The position numbers were made by a program, and so were the translations under genes. From positions 372,001 through 436,000 of the forward strand of contig NZ_JADDXU010000007.1 in the NCBI RefSeq assembly GCF_015163075.1: a stretch of 64,000 nt of DNA. Reading direction: 5' to 3'. Positions 51,744 through 60,237 of this stretch are shown piece after piece. How positions within the stretch are numbered: position 1 is the stretch's first letter; each line of letters opens with the position of its first letter. The stretch is from Streptomyces justiciae. GTDB taxonomy: Bacteria > Actinomycetota > Actinomycetes > Streptomycetales > Streptomycetaceae. The notes below the pieces were generated by a model, which was not told the origin of the DNA, ran no database searches, and worked only from the letters and a program-made list of their open reading frames with translations.

Positions 51744-53228
51744 TTATTCGCCGGGCCGCTGGGACGCCGGTGCCATGGACTTCCAGTCCGGGTGGCCCGG
51801 CATCGGCGGGGTCTTCTCGCCGTACAGCCAGTCCTGGAAGAACCCGTCGAGGTCGCGTCCGGACATATCGGAGGCGAGGGCGACGAAGTCCGCGGTCGTG
51901 GCGGTGCCGTCCTCGTGGCGGCTAACCCAGACCCGTTCCAGGCGCTCGAAGGTCTCGCGGCCGATCTCCTGGCGCAGGGCGTAGAGGGCGAGCGCGGCGC
52001 CGTCGTAGACATTGGGGCGGAAGATGCTGATCTTCTGGCCGGGGTCGGGCGCCTTGGGCGCGGCGGGCGGGCCGCCGGCCGCGCGCCAGCGGTCGGAGGC
52101 GCCGTACGCCGCCTTCATCCGCGCCTCCATGGACTTGCCGGCCTTCTCCTCGGCGTACAGGGCCTCGTACCAGGTGGCGTGCCCCTCGTTGAGCCAGAGG
52201 TCGGACCACGAGGCCGGGGCGACGCTGTCGCCGAACCACTGGTGGGCCAGCTCATGCACCATGATCGACTCGACGTACCACTTGGGGTACGCGGGTTCGG
52301 TGAAGAGCTCTCTCTCAAAGAGAGAGAGCGTCTGCGTCTCGAGTTCGAAGCCTGTGTCGGCGTCGGCCATGAGCAGGCCGTACGTCTCGAAGGGGTAGCG
52401 GCCGACCTTGCTCTCCATCCAGGAGATCTGGTCCGGGGTCTTCTCCAGCCAGGGTTCGAGGGCCTTGCGGTGCTTGGTGGGCACGACGTCGCGGACCGGC
52501 AGTCCGTGCGGACCCTCGCGGTGCAGCACCGTGGAGCGGCCGATGGACACCTGGGCGAGCTCGGTGGCCATGGGGTGCTGGGTGCGGTACGTCCAGGTGG
52601 TCGCCCCTGCGGCCCGGTCCACTCCGGTCGGCAGCCCGTTGGCGACGGCGGTGTAGCCGTCGGGCGCGGTGACGCGGATGGTGAACATCGCCTTGTCGGA
52701 GGGATGGTCGTTGCACGGGAAGACCAGGTGGGCGGCGTCGGCCTGGTTGGCCATGGCGAGCCCGTCGGTGGTCCGCACCCAGCCGCCGTCGCGCTTCTCG
52801 GACGCCACGGGGTCGCTGGTGTGCTTCACGGTGATCCGCATCCAGCTGCCGCTGGGCAGCGCCTCCTCGGGCGTGACCACCAGATCCTCGTCGGCACCGG
52901 CGAACGTGGCGGGCTTCCCGTCGACCTCGACCGACTCGACCTTGCCGTGCGCGAAGTCGAGGTTGATGCGGTCGAGAGAGGTGGTCGTCCAGGCGTCGAT
53001 GGTGGTGACGGCCTGAAGCGGCTCACTGTTGGAGCCGGGATAGGTGAAGGAGAGGTCGTACGACGCCACGTCGTATCCGGGGTTGCCGAGGTGCGGGAAG
53101 AGGCGGTCGCCGACACCCAGTGGGGCGGCGGGGGCGCTCGCGGCGACGAGACAGACGGAGACGGCGGAGGCGAGCAGCGCGGCCGCCTTCAGCCGCCGGG
53201 GCGTCCTGGCGTGGGGGGTGAGCAGCAT
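51744..53228 (-). CDS. Secreted M1-family metallopeptidase (aminopeptidase-like)
   Basis: 494 residues. A signal peptide (MLLTPHARTPRRLKAAALLA, then SAVSVCLVAASAPAAPLG) is present. The zinc site HELAH (His325, Glu326, His329) plus Glu348 in LWLNEGHATWY is intact, 19 residues after the second His. The N-terminal beta domain starts GNPGYDVASYDLSFTYPGSN. The canonical GAMEN exopeptidase motif was not seen by eye. It ends soon after the catalytic helix domain, lacking the C-terminal ERAP-like domain, so it is the short secreted form. It likely trims external peptides. Confidence 0.88.
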   Translation of the reverse strand: MLLTPHARTPRRLKAAALLASAVSVCLVAASAPAAPLGVGDRLFPHLGNPGYDVASYDLSFTYPGSNSEPLQAVTTIDAWTTTSLDRINLDFAHGKVESVEVDGKPATFAGADEDLVVTPEEALPSGSWMRITVKHTSDPVASEKRDGGWVRTTDGLAMANQADAAHLVFPCNDHPSDKAMFTIRVTAPDGYTAVANGLPTGVDRAAGATTWTYRTQHPMATELAQVSIGRSTVLHREGPHGLPVRDVVPTKHRKALEPWLEKTPDQISWMESKVGRYPFETYGLLMADADTGFELETQTLSLFERELFTEPAYPKWYVESIMVHELAHQWFGDSVAPASWSDLWLNEGHATWYEALYAEEKAGKSMEARMKAAYGASDRWRAAGGPPAAPKAPDPGQKISIFRPNVYDGAALALYALRQEIGRETFERLERVWVSRHEDGTATTADFVALASDMSGRDLDGFFQDWLYGEKTPPMPGHPDWKSMAPASQRPGE

Positions 53229-53411
53229 GCACCACCGCTACCAGCGCCCACGCGCCCCACGGCGACGACTCGCGCCCGGCCCACCCGAACGAGTGCGGCC
53301 GAGGTGACGCCACCGCGACCCGCTGCCGCTCCCGGGTCAAGCCCTCTGCGTCTGCGCCCGGCTCCGCTGCCGAATCGGGCCCCTTGCGTCTCCCCCGGCC
53401 CCGCTCCCGAG

Positions 53412-55607
53412 TCAGGCCCCTTGCGTCTGCGCCCGGCTCACGTCGTACACCCCGGGCACGTTCCGCATCGCCCGCATCAGGGCTGGCAGCAGGGCCGCGT
53501 CGGGGAGGTCGACGGTGTAGGTGTGGCGGACGCGCTGCTGGCTCGGGGGTTCGACCGTCGCCGAGACGATCTCGGCGCCTTCGAGCGCCATGGCCTCGGT
53601 GAGGTCCGCGAGCAGATGGGGTCGGCCGAACGATTCGGCATACAGCGTGACCCTGCACTCCGCGGTGTCGCCCCAGCGCACCTCCACCTCAGGCCGTCCC
53701 GCGTCCTTCATGCGGGCGACCGCCGGACACTCGACGCGGTGCACGGTGACCGCTCCCCCGCGCACGGCGAAGCCGGTGACGTCGTCGGGCGGGACCGGCG
53801 TGCAGCAGCCGGCAAGACGCACGGTCGCACCGGGCTGGTCGACAAGAACATCGGCGTTACGGGGGCGAGCGAGCGAGCCGTCGGTCGTACGCGGGCGGCT
53901 GCGCTGGGCGTCGACGGCGGCCGGGCCGTCGGTGGACCCGGCAGGCGCCTCAGCGGCGGACTGGAGGCCCTCAGGGCGTTCCACCGTGCCGTGCAGGCTC
54001 TCGCCCAGCCCCTCCCCGGGCGCCTCGGGCACGGGATGCGTCGCGAGCCACCGCTGGATGGCGATCCGCGCGGCGGGTGTGTGCGCGTGCTCCAGCCACT
54101 CCCTGGAGGGCTCCGAGGCGGGGTCCTGCCCCATGAGGAGCTGGACGGTGTCGCCGTCCTTCAGCACCGTGCTCAGGGTCGCCAGCCGGCCGTTGACGCG
54201 GGCGCCGATGCACGCGTGCGCGTCCTCGCCGTACTGCGCGTACGCGGCGTCCACGCAGGTCGCGCCGTCGGGCAGGCCCAGGGTGCCGCCGTCGGGCCGG
54301 AAGACGGTGATCTCGCGGTCCTGGGCGAGGTCCTCGCGCAGCGTCGACCAGAACGTGTCCGGGTCGGGCGCGGCCTCCTGCCAGTCGAGGAGCCGGGAGA
54401 GCCAGCCGGGCCGGGTCGGGTCCTCGCGCTCGCCGTCGACGGGCTCCTCCGAAGGAGGAGCGTAGGGATTGCCGAGCGCGATGACGCCGGCCTCGGCGAC
54501 CTTGTGCATCTGGTGCGTACGGATGAGGACTTCGGCGACCTGACCGTCGGGGCGGGCGACGGCGGTGTGCAGCGACTGGTACAGGTTGAACTTCGGTACG
54601 GCGATGAAGTCCTTGAACTCCGAGACGACGGGCGTCAGACAGGTGTGCAGCTCGCCGAGCACGCCGTAACAGTCCGCGTCCTCGTTCACGAGGACCAGCA
54701 ACCGCCCGAAGTCCGCGCCGCGCAACTGGCCGCGTTTACGGGCCACTCGGTGCACGGAGACGAAGTGCCGTGGCCTGATGACGACTTCGGCCTGGATGTC
54801 GGCGTCGCGCAGGACACCGCGCACCTCGTCGGCGATCTCGGCGAGGGGGTCGTCCGTGCGGGAGGCGTTGTCGACGATCAGCTCGCGCGTGTGCTCGTAC
54901 TCCTCGGGGTGCAGGATCGCGAAGACCAGGTCTTCGAGTTCGGTCTTGAGCGCCTGCACGCCGAGTCGTTCGGCGAGCGGGATGAGGACGTCGCGGGTCA
55001 CCTTGGCGATGCGCGCCTGTTTCTCCGGGCGCATCACGCCGAGGGTGCGCATGTTGTGCAGCCGGTCGGCGAGTTTGATCGACATCACCCGGACGTCGCT
55101 GCCGGTGGCCTTCAGCATCTTGCGGAAGGTCTCCGGCTCGGCGGCGGCGCCGTAGTCGACCTTCTCCAACTTCGTGACGCCGTCGACGAGATAGCGCACC
55201 TCGGCGCCGAACTGCTCGCCGACCTGATCGAGGGTCACATCGGTGTCCTCGACGGTGTCGTGGAGCAGCGAGGCGGTCAACGTCGTGGTCTCGGCGCCGA
55301 GTTCGGCGAGGATCAGGGTCACCGCGAGGGGGTGGGTGATGTACGGCTCGCCGCTCTTGCGCATCTGGCCGCGGTGCGAGGACTCGGCCAGCACCCAGGC
55401 TCGGCGCAGGGGTTCGAGGTCGGCGTCGGGGTGGTGGGCGCGGTGGGCCTCGGCGACATGGCCGATGGCGTCGGGCAGCCGGTCGCGGGCGGCCGGGCCG
55501 AGCAGGGCGGCGCGGCCCAGGCGACGCAGGTCGATCCGCGCCCGCCAGCGCGCCGCAGGCCCTGTTACCGGACCTGGGGTCGCGGGGTTCGTGGCCTCCG
55601 CACTCAT
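53412..55607 (-). CDS. rshA: RelA/SpoT homologue RshA (bifunctional-type alarmone enzyme)
   Basis: 731 residues from ATG 55607, with GGAGGT 4 nt upstream. The HD hydrolase has His92, HD116-117 (LLHDTVEDTD) and Asp181 in KLADRLHNMRTL, so it looks intact. The synthetase has Arg279 and Asp299 (GADFGRLLVLV), YQSLHTAVARPDG and Glu359 in AEVLIRT. The usual DLxAxR signature is changed: the Arg is a Leu. TGS (ITVFRPDGGTLGLPDGATCV), a His/Pro-rich insertion, a Cys-rich CCTPVPPDDV zinc finger and an ACT domain follow. From memory, S. coelicolor has this second homologue beside hflX/dapF. It mainly may degrade (p)ppGpp. Confidence 0.9.
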   Translation of the reverse strand: MSAEATNPATPGPVTGPAARWRARIDLRRLGRAALLGPAARDRLPDAIGHVAEAHRAHHPDADLEPLRRAWVLAESSHRGQMRKSGEPYITHPLAVTLILAELGAETTTLTASLLHDTVEDTDVTLDQVGEQFGAEVRYLVDGVTKLEKVDYGAAAEPETFRKMLKATGSDVRVMSIKLADRLHNMRTLGVMRPEKQARIAKVTRDVLIPLAERLGVQALKTELEDLVFAILHPEEYEHTRELIVDNASRTDDPLAEIADEVRGVLRDADIQAEVVIRPRHFVSVHRVARKRGQLRGADFGRLLVLVNEDADCYGVLGELHTCLTPVVSEFKDFIAVPKFNLYQSLHTAVARPDGQVAEVLIRTHQMHKVAEAGVIALGNPYAPPSEEPVDGEREDPTRPGWLSRLLDWQEAAPDPDTFWSTLREDLAQDREITVFRPDGGTLGLPDGATCVDAAYAQYGEDAHACIGARVNGRLATLSTVLKDGDTVQLLMGQDPASEPSREWLEHAHTPAARIAIQRWLATHPVPEAPGEGLGESLHGTVERPEGLQSAAEAPAGSTDGPAAVDAQRSRPRTTDGSLARPRNADVLVDQPGATVRLAGCCTPVPPDDVTGFAVRGGAVTVHRVECPAVARMKDAGRPEVEVRWGDTAECRVTLYAESFGRPHLLADLTEAMALEGAEIVSATVEPPSQQRVRHTYTVDLPDAALLPALMRAMRNVPGVYDVSRAQTQGA

Positions 55608-55895
55608 GGGCACCTCCGGCTGCATTGACCGGCGGACGGGGTGCCCCAGGGCGGACACGGCACAGGGGATGGCATCGGTCCCCCGTCCGGGCCGGTGCTT
55701 GATGCTACCGAGCCCATCACGCGCGGCTGACCGCCTCTCGTCGAGCGTGAAACGGATCACCCATTCGAGCGACGGTTTTCAGGTTTACGATTTCGCGCCA
55801 CCCGACCTGCGGTTCTCCGTCGTTTCGTATCACCGGTGCCGGATGAGGCTGCGGATCCCAGCGTGCCAAGCCGTCGGAACCCACCTTTCACTCGG

Positions 55896-56765
55896 TCAAC
55901 GCCCCGCGGTTTCCAGCCATTCCCGGTCGATCTCGCCCTCGGCCACGATCACGGCCGGGCCGGTCATCTCGATCTCCCCGTCGGGCCGCTCGGTGATCAC
56001 GAGCGTGCCACCGGGCACATCGACGGTGTACGTCGCCGGGGTCCCGGTCTCCGCGGGGTCGACGCCGTCCCTGCGGGCGGTGGCGACGGCGACGGCGCAC
56101 GCGCCCGTGCCGCACGAGCGGGTCTCGCCGGACCCGCGCTCGTGCACGCGCAGCGCGACGTGCCGCGGGCCGCGGTCGACGACGAACTCCACGTTGACCC
56201 CGTCCGGGTAGGCGGAGGCCGGGCTGAAGGGCGGCGCGTCGTACAGGGTGCCCGCGTGGGCGAGGTCCTCGACGAAGGCCACCGCGTGCGGGTTGCCCAT
56301 GTTCACGTTCCGCGCGGGCCAGCTGCGCTCGCCCACGCTCACCTGGACGTCCCCCTCGGGGAGGCGGGCCTTTCCCATGCCGACGGTCACGTCGCCGTCC
56401 TTGGCGAGGTGCACGGTCTTCACGCCCCCGCGCGTGGCCACGGCCAGGTCTCCCTCGGTCACGTGCCCGGCGTGCTGGAGGTAGCGGGCGAAGACGCGGA
56501 CGCCGTTGCCGCACATCTCGGCGATCGAGCCGTCGCCGTTGCGGTAGTCCATGAACCACTCCGCTTCGGCGGCCATGTGCTGCGCCTCAGGGTGCTTGGC
56601 GGACCGCACCACGTGCAGCAGGCCGTCACCGCCGATGCCGGCCCGGCGGTCGCACAGGGCGGCGACGGTGGCGGGGGGCAGGTCGATGACGTTCTCGGGG
56701 TCCGGGACGATCACGAAGTCGTTCTCGGTGCCGTGGCCCTTGAGGAAGGCGATCCGCGTGCTCAT
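55896..56765 (-). CDS. dapF: Diaminopimelate epimerase
   Basis: 289 residues. Both catalytic Cys are present: Cys85 in MCGNGVRVFARY and Cys218 in TRSCGTGACAVAVA. The FLKGHGTENDFVIV start and the MGNPHAVAFVEDL segment are family signatures. It converts LL- to meso-diaminopimelate for lysine and peptidoglycan. Streptomyces peptidoglycan uses LL-DAP, so this enzyme mainly feeds lysine synthesis. It is 288 bp upstream of rshA on the same strand and 73 nt after the small membrane protein gene. Confidence 0.96.
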   Translation of the reverse strand: MSTRIAFLKGHGTENDFVIVPDPENVIDLPPATVAALCDRRAGIGGDGLLHVVRSAKHPEAQHMAAEAEWFMDYRNGDGSIAEMCGNGVRVFARYLQHAGHVTEGDLAVATRGGVKTVHLAKDGDVTVGMGKARLPEGDVQVSVGERSWPARNVNMGNPHAVAFVEDLAHAGTLYDAPPFSPASAYPDGVNVEFVVDRGPRHVALRVHERGSGETRSCGTGACAVAVATARRDGVDPAETGTPATYTVDVPGGTLVITERPDGEIEMTGPAVIVAEGEIDREWLETAGR

Positions 56766-56838
56766 TCCTCGATCGTACGGGGTGCCTACGACAGCCGGTC
56801 ACCGGCGGCCGTACGGCAGCTCCACGCACGCGTGGAGG

Positions 56839-57342
56839 TCAGCGCAGCCGCGCCACGCGGAACACCGCCAGCGCCACCACCGCGGCCACGACCACCACGT
56901 ACAGGAGCACCACTCGCCAGTCCACGCGGCGCCCCGAACCCCGCTGCGGCAGCCCCGGCCATGTGTAACCCACCCGGCGCGCGGCCATCATGCCCCAGCC
57001 CGCCGCGCACGAGCAGATCAGCAGGCCCAGCATCGCGATCACGGCCCCGCTGTCGCCGAAGTCGAAGGCGAGCGGGAAGGCGAACATCAGGGAGCCGAGC
57101 GCGGCCAGGGACACGATCGGGGCGAGCTGCCAGATACGCATCCGGCGCTGCGGACGCAGTTCGACCTCGACCTCGGGGCCGTCGGCGAACATCTCCTCGG
57201 GCTCGGGGCCGTCGGCGATCACACCACCCTGCGTCTCGTCGGGCCCGTCGGGGCTCAGACGGTCGCCGTCCTGCTCCGGTTCACCGCCGTCGGCGGTGCG
57301 GGGCTCGGTGCTTCGTGCGGTGTCGCGAGGGCCGGCCTCCAT
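56839..57342 (-). CDS. Small membrane protein with acidic N-terminus, three helices
   Basis: 167 residues from ATG 57342 (GGGAGG about 10 nt upstream); a GTG at 57372 is an alternative. The N-terminal half is acidic and disordered (DGGEPEQDGDRLSPDGPDET). Then come about three membrane helices: IWQLAPIVSLAALGSLMFAF, GAVIAMLGLLICSCAAGWGM and WRVVLLYVVVVAAVVALAVF. No family known to me. It lies between miaA and dapF on the same strand and may share the miaA transcript. Confidence 0.78.
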   Translation of the reverse strand: MEAGPRDTARSTEPRTADGGEPEQDGDRLSPDGPDETQGGVIADGPEPEEMFADGPEVEVELRPQRRMRIWQLAPIVSLAALGSLMFAFPLAFDFGDSGAVIAMLGLLICSCAAGWGMMAARRVGYTWPGLPQRGSGRRVDWRVVLLYVVVVAAVVALAVFRVARLR

Positions 57343-57450
57343 CGCCACGCGCCCTCCCAACTCGGACTCCACTTGGTCGATCGAAGCTCGATGATGGCAC
57401 GGCGCCGACGGGCCGGATGACGGCCTGAGCGTCCCGATGCCAGGACGTGA

Positions 57451-58389
57451 TCAGGCTGTAACCGGTCGTTCGACCAACGCCAGTGCGAGCTGGGGAAGTT
57501 CTGTGAGATCCGCCGCAGCCCCACTGAGCCAGTGCACCCGCGGATCGCGCCTGAACCACGAATCCTGGCGGCGCGCGAAGCGCTTGGTGGCGCGTACGGT
57601 CTCGGCCCGGGCCTCCTCCAGCGTGCACTCCCCGGAGAGCGCCGCGAGCACCTGCTGGTAGCCGAGCGCCCGCGAGGCCGTGCGCCCCTCGCGCAGCCCC
57701 CGCGCCTCCAGCGCCCGCACCTCGTCGATGAGCCCCGCGTCCCACATCCGGTCGACGCGGCGCGCGATCCGCTCGTCGAGCTCGGGGCGCGCGACGTCGA
57801 CGCCGATCTGGACGGTGTCGTAGACCGAGTCGTGGCCGGGGAGGTTGGCGGTGAAGGGGCGGCCGGTGATCTCGATGACCTCCAGGGCCCGGACGATCCG
57901 GCGGCCGTTGCTGGGCAGGATCGCCTGCGCGGCCTCGGGGTCGGCGGCGGCCAGGCGGGCGTGCAGCGCGCCGGAGCCGCGGAGCGTGAGCTCCTCCTCC
58001 AGGCGGGCCCGGACCTCGGGGTCGGTGCCGGGGAACTCGAGGTTGTCGACGGCACCCCGGACGTACAGGCCGGAGCCGCCGACCAGGATCGGCCAGCGCC
58101 CCTCGGCGAGCAGCGCGTCGATCCGCTCACGGGCGAGCCGCTGGTACTCGGCGACCGACGCCGTGACGGTCACGTCCCAGATGTCGAGGAGGTGGTGCGG
58201 GACGCCGCCGCGCTCCTCGGGCGTCAGTTTGGCGGTGCCGATGTCCATCCCTCGGTAGAGCTGCATGGAGTCGGCGTTGACGACCTCGCCTCCGAGGCGC
58301 TGGGCCAGGAAGACGCCCAGATCGGACTTTCCGGCCGCGGTCGGTCCGACGACGGCGATGACTCGGGGGGCGGGGGGTGCGCTGCTCAC
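57451..58389 (-). CDS. miaA: tRNA dimethylallyltransferase
   Basis: 312 residues from GTG 58389. The P-loop is VVGPTAAGKSDLGVFLAQRL (residues 13-27), with Asp and Met of NADSMQLYRGMDIGTAK and the VPHHLLDIWDV and GGSGLYVRGA motifs. The C-terminal half has QIGVDVARPELDERIARRVD and KRFARRQDSWFRRDPRVHWL, the tRNA-binding region. It transfers a dimethylallyl group to A37 of tRNAs reading U-starting codons. The product is the substrate of MiaB encoded at 60238-61764. Confidence 0.95.
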   Translation of the reverse strand: MSSAPPAPRVIAVVGPTAAGKSDLGVFLAQRLGGEVVNADSMQLYRGMDIGTAKLTPEERGGVPHHLLDIWDVTVTASVAEYQRLARERIDALLAEGRWPILVGGSGLYVRGAVDNLEFPGTDPEVRARLEEELTLRGSGALHARLAAADPEAAQAILPSNGRRIVRALEVIEITGRPFTANLPGHDSVYDTVQIGVDVARPELDERIARRVDRMWDAGLIDEVRALEARGLREGRTASRALGYQQVLAALSGECTLEEARAETVRATKRFARRQDSWFRRDPRVHWLSGAAADLTELPQLALALVERPVTA

Positions 58390-58571
58390 CGACCCAGTCT
58401 CGCAAACGTCGCGGTGTGGCCTCGAACGAGTTACGTGACGGCACGGGTCCGGGGTCGTTGCCTGTTGCGAGGTTTTCGCCGCCGGTTCGCGGAGGCGGCA
58501 CCCCGGTCGACGCAAATGGGCGCACCGGGCGACGCGGGATTTCGCCCGCACGAGTAACGTATGGAGCAGAT

Positions 58572-58916
58572 ATGGGTGTTTTCGCACGACTTCTCCGGAG
58601 GTCGAAGACTGCGGAGGAGACGTCAACCGCCGAGGCAGGGGCCGCCACGCTGACGGCCGAAGCCGAGTCGGACGAGGCGACCGAGCCGGCAGCGGCGAAG
58701 GAGCCGGCCGAGGCGCCGTCGGAGGCCGGAGCCGAGTCCGAGCCCGGGGCCGAGACCGAGGAAGCGGCCGCGTCGACGGAGGCGAAGGCGGAGACGGACG
58801 CGGAGCCGGCGACGGAGTCCGGCGAGTCCGGTGCCGCCGACGGCGTCGAGATCCCCAAGCAGCAGTCCGCCGAAGCGGCGGCCGACAGCGAGGCCGGCGA
58901 GAGCGCCCGCACGTAA
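58572..58916 (+). CDS. Glu/Ala-rich acidic protein of unknown function
   Basis: 114 residues from ATG 58572, with GGAGC 6 nt upstream. After a basic MGVFARLLRRSK start almost all of it is Ala/Glu/Thr/Ser (ESDEATEPAAAKEPAEAPSE and similar), so it is intrinsically disordered. Streptomyces relatives are sometimes labelled gliding motility protein, a name with no evidence in the sequence. The net charge is strongly negative. It is followed 25 nt later by the basic small protein at 58942. Confidence 0.72.
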   Translation: MGVFARLLRRSKTAEETSTAEAGAATLTAEAESDEATEPAAAKEPAEAPSEAGAESEPGAETEEAAASTEAKAETDAEPATESGESGAADGVEIPKQQSAEAAADSEAGESART

Positions 58917-58941
58917 CTACCCCCGCGCGGGAAGGCGAACG

Positions 58942-59208
58942 ATGGGTCTCCTGGACAATTTGAAAGCCAAGCTCAACCCGGCCAAGGACAAGGTCTCCGG
59001 CCTCGCGCAGCAGCACGGGGACAAGATCCAGCACGGTCTCGACAAGGCCGCGAAGGTCGTCGACGAGAAGACCAAGGGCAAGTACAGCGACAAGATCCAG
59101 ACGGGCACGGGCAAGGCCAAGGACGCCATGGACCGACTCGCGCACAAGGACGACGGCGGTACGGGAGGCACGACCACGCCCCCAGCCTCACCCCCGCCCA
59201 CTTCCTGA
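58942..59208 (+). CDS. Small antitoxin-like protein (MT0933/Rv0909 family)
   Basis: 88 residues from ATG 58942, with GGGAAGG about 9 nt upstream. The core is a helical, Lys-rich MGLLDNLKAKLNPAKDKVSG, then LAQQHGDKIQHGLDKAAKVV and DEKTKGKYSDKIQTGTGKAK. This matches the MT0933-like antitoxin family (Rv0909), whose toxin partner would be adjacent. No toxin gene is present here; the upstream acidic protein is not a known toxin. So it may be an orphan, or serve as a general stress protein. Confidence 0.8.
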   Translation: MGLLDNLKAKLNPAKDKVSGLAQQHGDKIQHGLDKAAKVVDEKTKGKYSDKIQTGTGKAKDAMDRLAHKDDGGTGGTTTPPASPPPTS

Positions 59209-59220
59209 ACGGCACACCGA

Positions 59221-59255
59221 CGGACGGCCGTGGAGCAACCGCTCCCGGCCGTCCG
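59221..59255 (+). terminator. Terminator after the antitoxin-like gene
   Basis: CGGACGGCCG-T-GGAGC (59221-59236) folds to GCTCC-CGGCCGTCCG (59241-59255) with an AACC loop and one bulged T. It begins 13 nt after the stop and also faces the convergent dioxygenase-like gene. Confidence 0.83.
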
Positions 59256-59287
59256 CCGTTTCATGCCCCCGTCAGGGCAGCGGACGG

Positions 59288-60001
59288 TCAGGACCAGGCC
59301 GCGACCATGTATCCCACGCCGTACGGCGCGTCCTCGTACAGCAGCTGTCCGCCGAGCCCCGCCCCCTCGGCCGCGCCCGCGAGGACCTGCCAGGGGGCCC
59401 GGCCGGAGGCCTTGAGCTCGTACGCCAGCCCGGCGTCCAGCGCTTCGAGGGCCGCCACGTCCGCCGCGCCCAGCGCCCGCGCGACCTCCGCGTCGAAGGG
59501 TGCCGCGCGCTCGTCGAGGTAGCCGGGTGCCTTGAGCGTGCGGCAGGCGCTGGCGTCGCCCATCACCAGCAGTGCCACGCGCTCGGCCCGCGCGGCGATG
59601 CCCCTTCCGACTTCAATACACCGCTCGGCCGCGAGAGGTTCCCCCACGCCGAGCCCCTCGATCGGGGCGTACGACCACCCGGTCTTCGTCAGCAGCCACG
59701 CGGCCACGGCCAGTGAGGTCGGCAGCGTGGGCTCGGCCGCGTCACCCGTGTCCCGGCCCAGTCGTACGTCGACGTCCACGCCGAAGCCCCGGAACGAACC
59801 CCGCGCGCCCTCGGCGTGCGTCCCCCGTCCGCTCTGTTCTGCGGGCCCGATCACCACGAGCACGTCGGGCCGGGCGGCGGCGAGCACGCCGAGCGCGTCC
59901 GTGCAGGCGGCACGCGCGGCATCCAGCTCGGGCGCGGCACCCGCGGCGACCTCGGGCACGAGGAGAGGCGGACAGGGGCAGACTGCGGCGGCGACAAGCA
60001 T
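59288..60001 (-). CDS. Class III extradiol dioxygenase-like protein (LigB/Memo type)
   Basis: 237 residues from ATG 60001 (MLVAAAVCPCPPLLVPEVAA). The fold matches LigB/Memo proteins: an N-terminal strand, ARPDVLVVIGPAEQSGRGTH, then the VALLVMGDASACRT strand and a long C-terminal helical region with PWQVLAGAAEGAGLGGQLLY. The catalytic metal ligands (His-x-His and Glu) of true dioxygenases were not evident, as in Memo-like members. So the enzymatic role is unproven. The leader between it and miaB carries 31-bp tandem repeats, an unusual promoter region. Confidence 0.72.
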   Translation of the reverse strand: MLVAAAVCPCPPLLVPEVAAGAAPELDAARAACTDALGVLAAARPDVLVVIGPAEQSGRGTHAEGARGSFRGFGVDVDVRLGRDTGDAAEPTLPTSLAVAAWLLTKTGWSYAPIEGLGVGEPLAAERCIEVGRGIAARAERVALLVMGDASACRTLKAPGYLDERAAPFDAEVARALGAADVAALEALDAGLAYELKASGRAPWQVLAGAAEGAGLGGQLLYEDAPYGVGYMVAAWS

Positions 60002-60017
60002 GATCGGCAGCGTATCG

Positions 60018-60164
60018 CCGTCCAGCGCCGACGTGGCGCCCGCCAACACCGTCCAGCGCCAACACGTCACCCGCCAACGCCGTCCAGCGCCAACATGTCA
60101 CCCGCCAACACCGTCCAGCGCCGACACGTCACCTGCCGACGCCGCCCGACGCCGACACGTCACC
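60018..60164. repeat. 31-bp tandem repeats between miaB and the dioxygenase-like gene
   Basis: Four full units (60018-60141), each starting CCGTCCAGCGCC(G/A)AC and ending CCGCCAAC or similar, followed by a partial, more diverged fifth unit to about 60164. The unit contains CACGTCACCCGCCAAC. 31 bp is not a multiple of three, and no spacers lie between copies. Confidence 0.93.
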
Positions 60165-60190
60165 CCTTGATGACCACCCCTTGATGACCA
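60163..60190. repeat. 14-bp direct repeat pair
   Basis: CCCCTTGATGACCA occurs twice in tandem (60163-60176 and 60177-60190) just after the 31-bp repeat array. Confidence 0.9.
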
Positions 60191-60237
60191 CGTCCGTGAG
60201 ATCGCCGCCGTACAGCGCCGAACCGCGGCCCCAGTCC

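Noticed and set aside
51216..55628. A 1,470-codon plus-strand open frame opposite hflX, the M1 peptidase and rshA
   Set aside because: Long antisense frames are expected in high-GC DNA. The translation is low-complexity and the opposite strand encodes recognisable enzymes.
60018..60164. CRISPR array
   Set aside because: The 31-bp copies are directly adjacent with no unique spacers and no cas genes are in the window.
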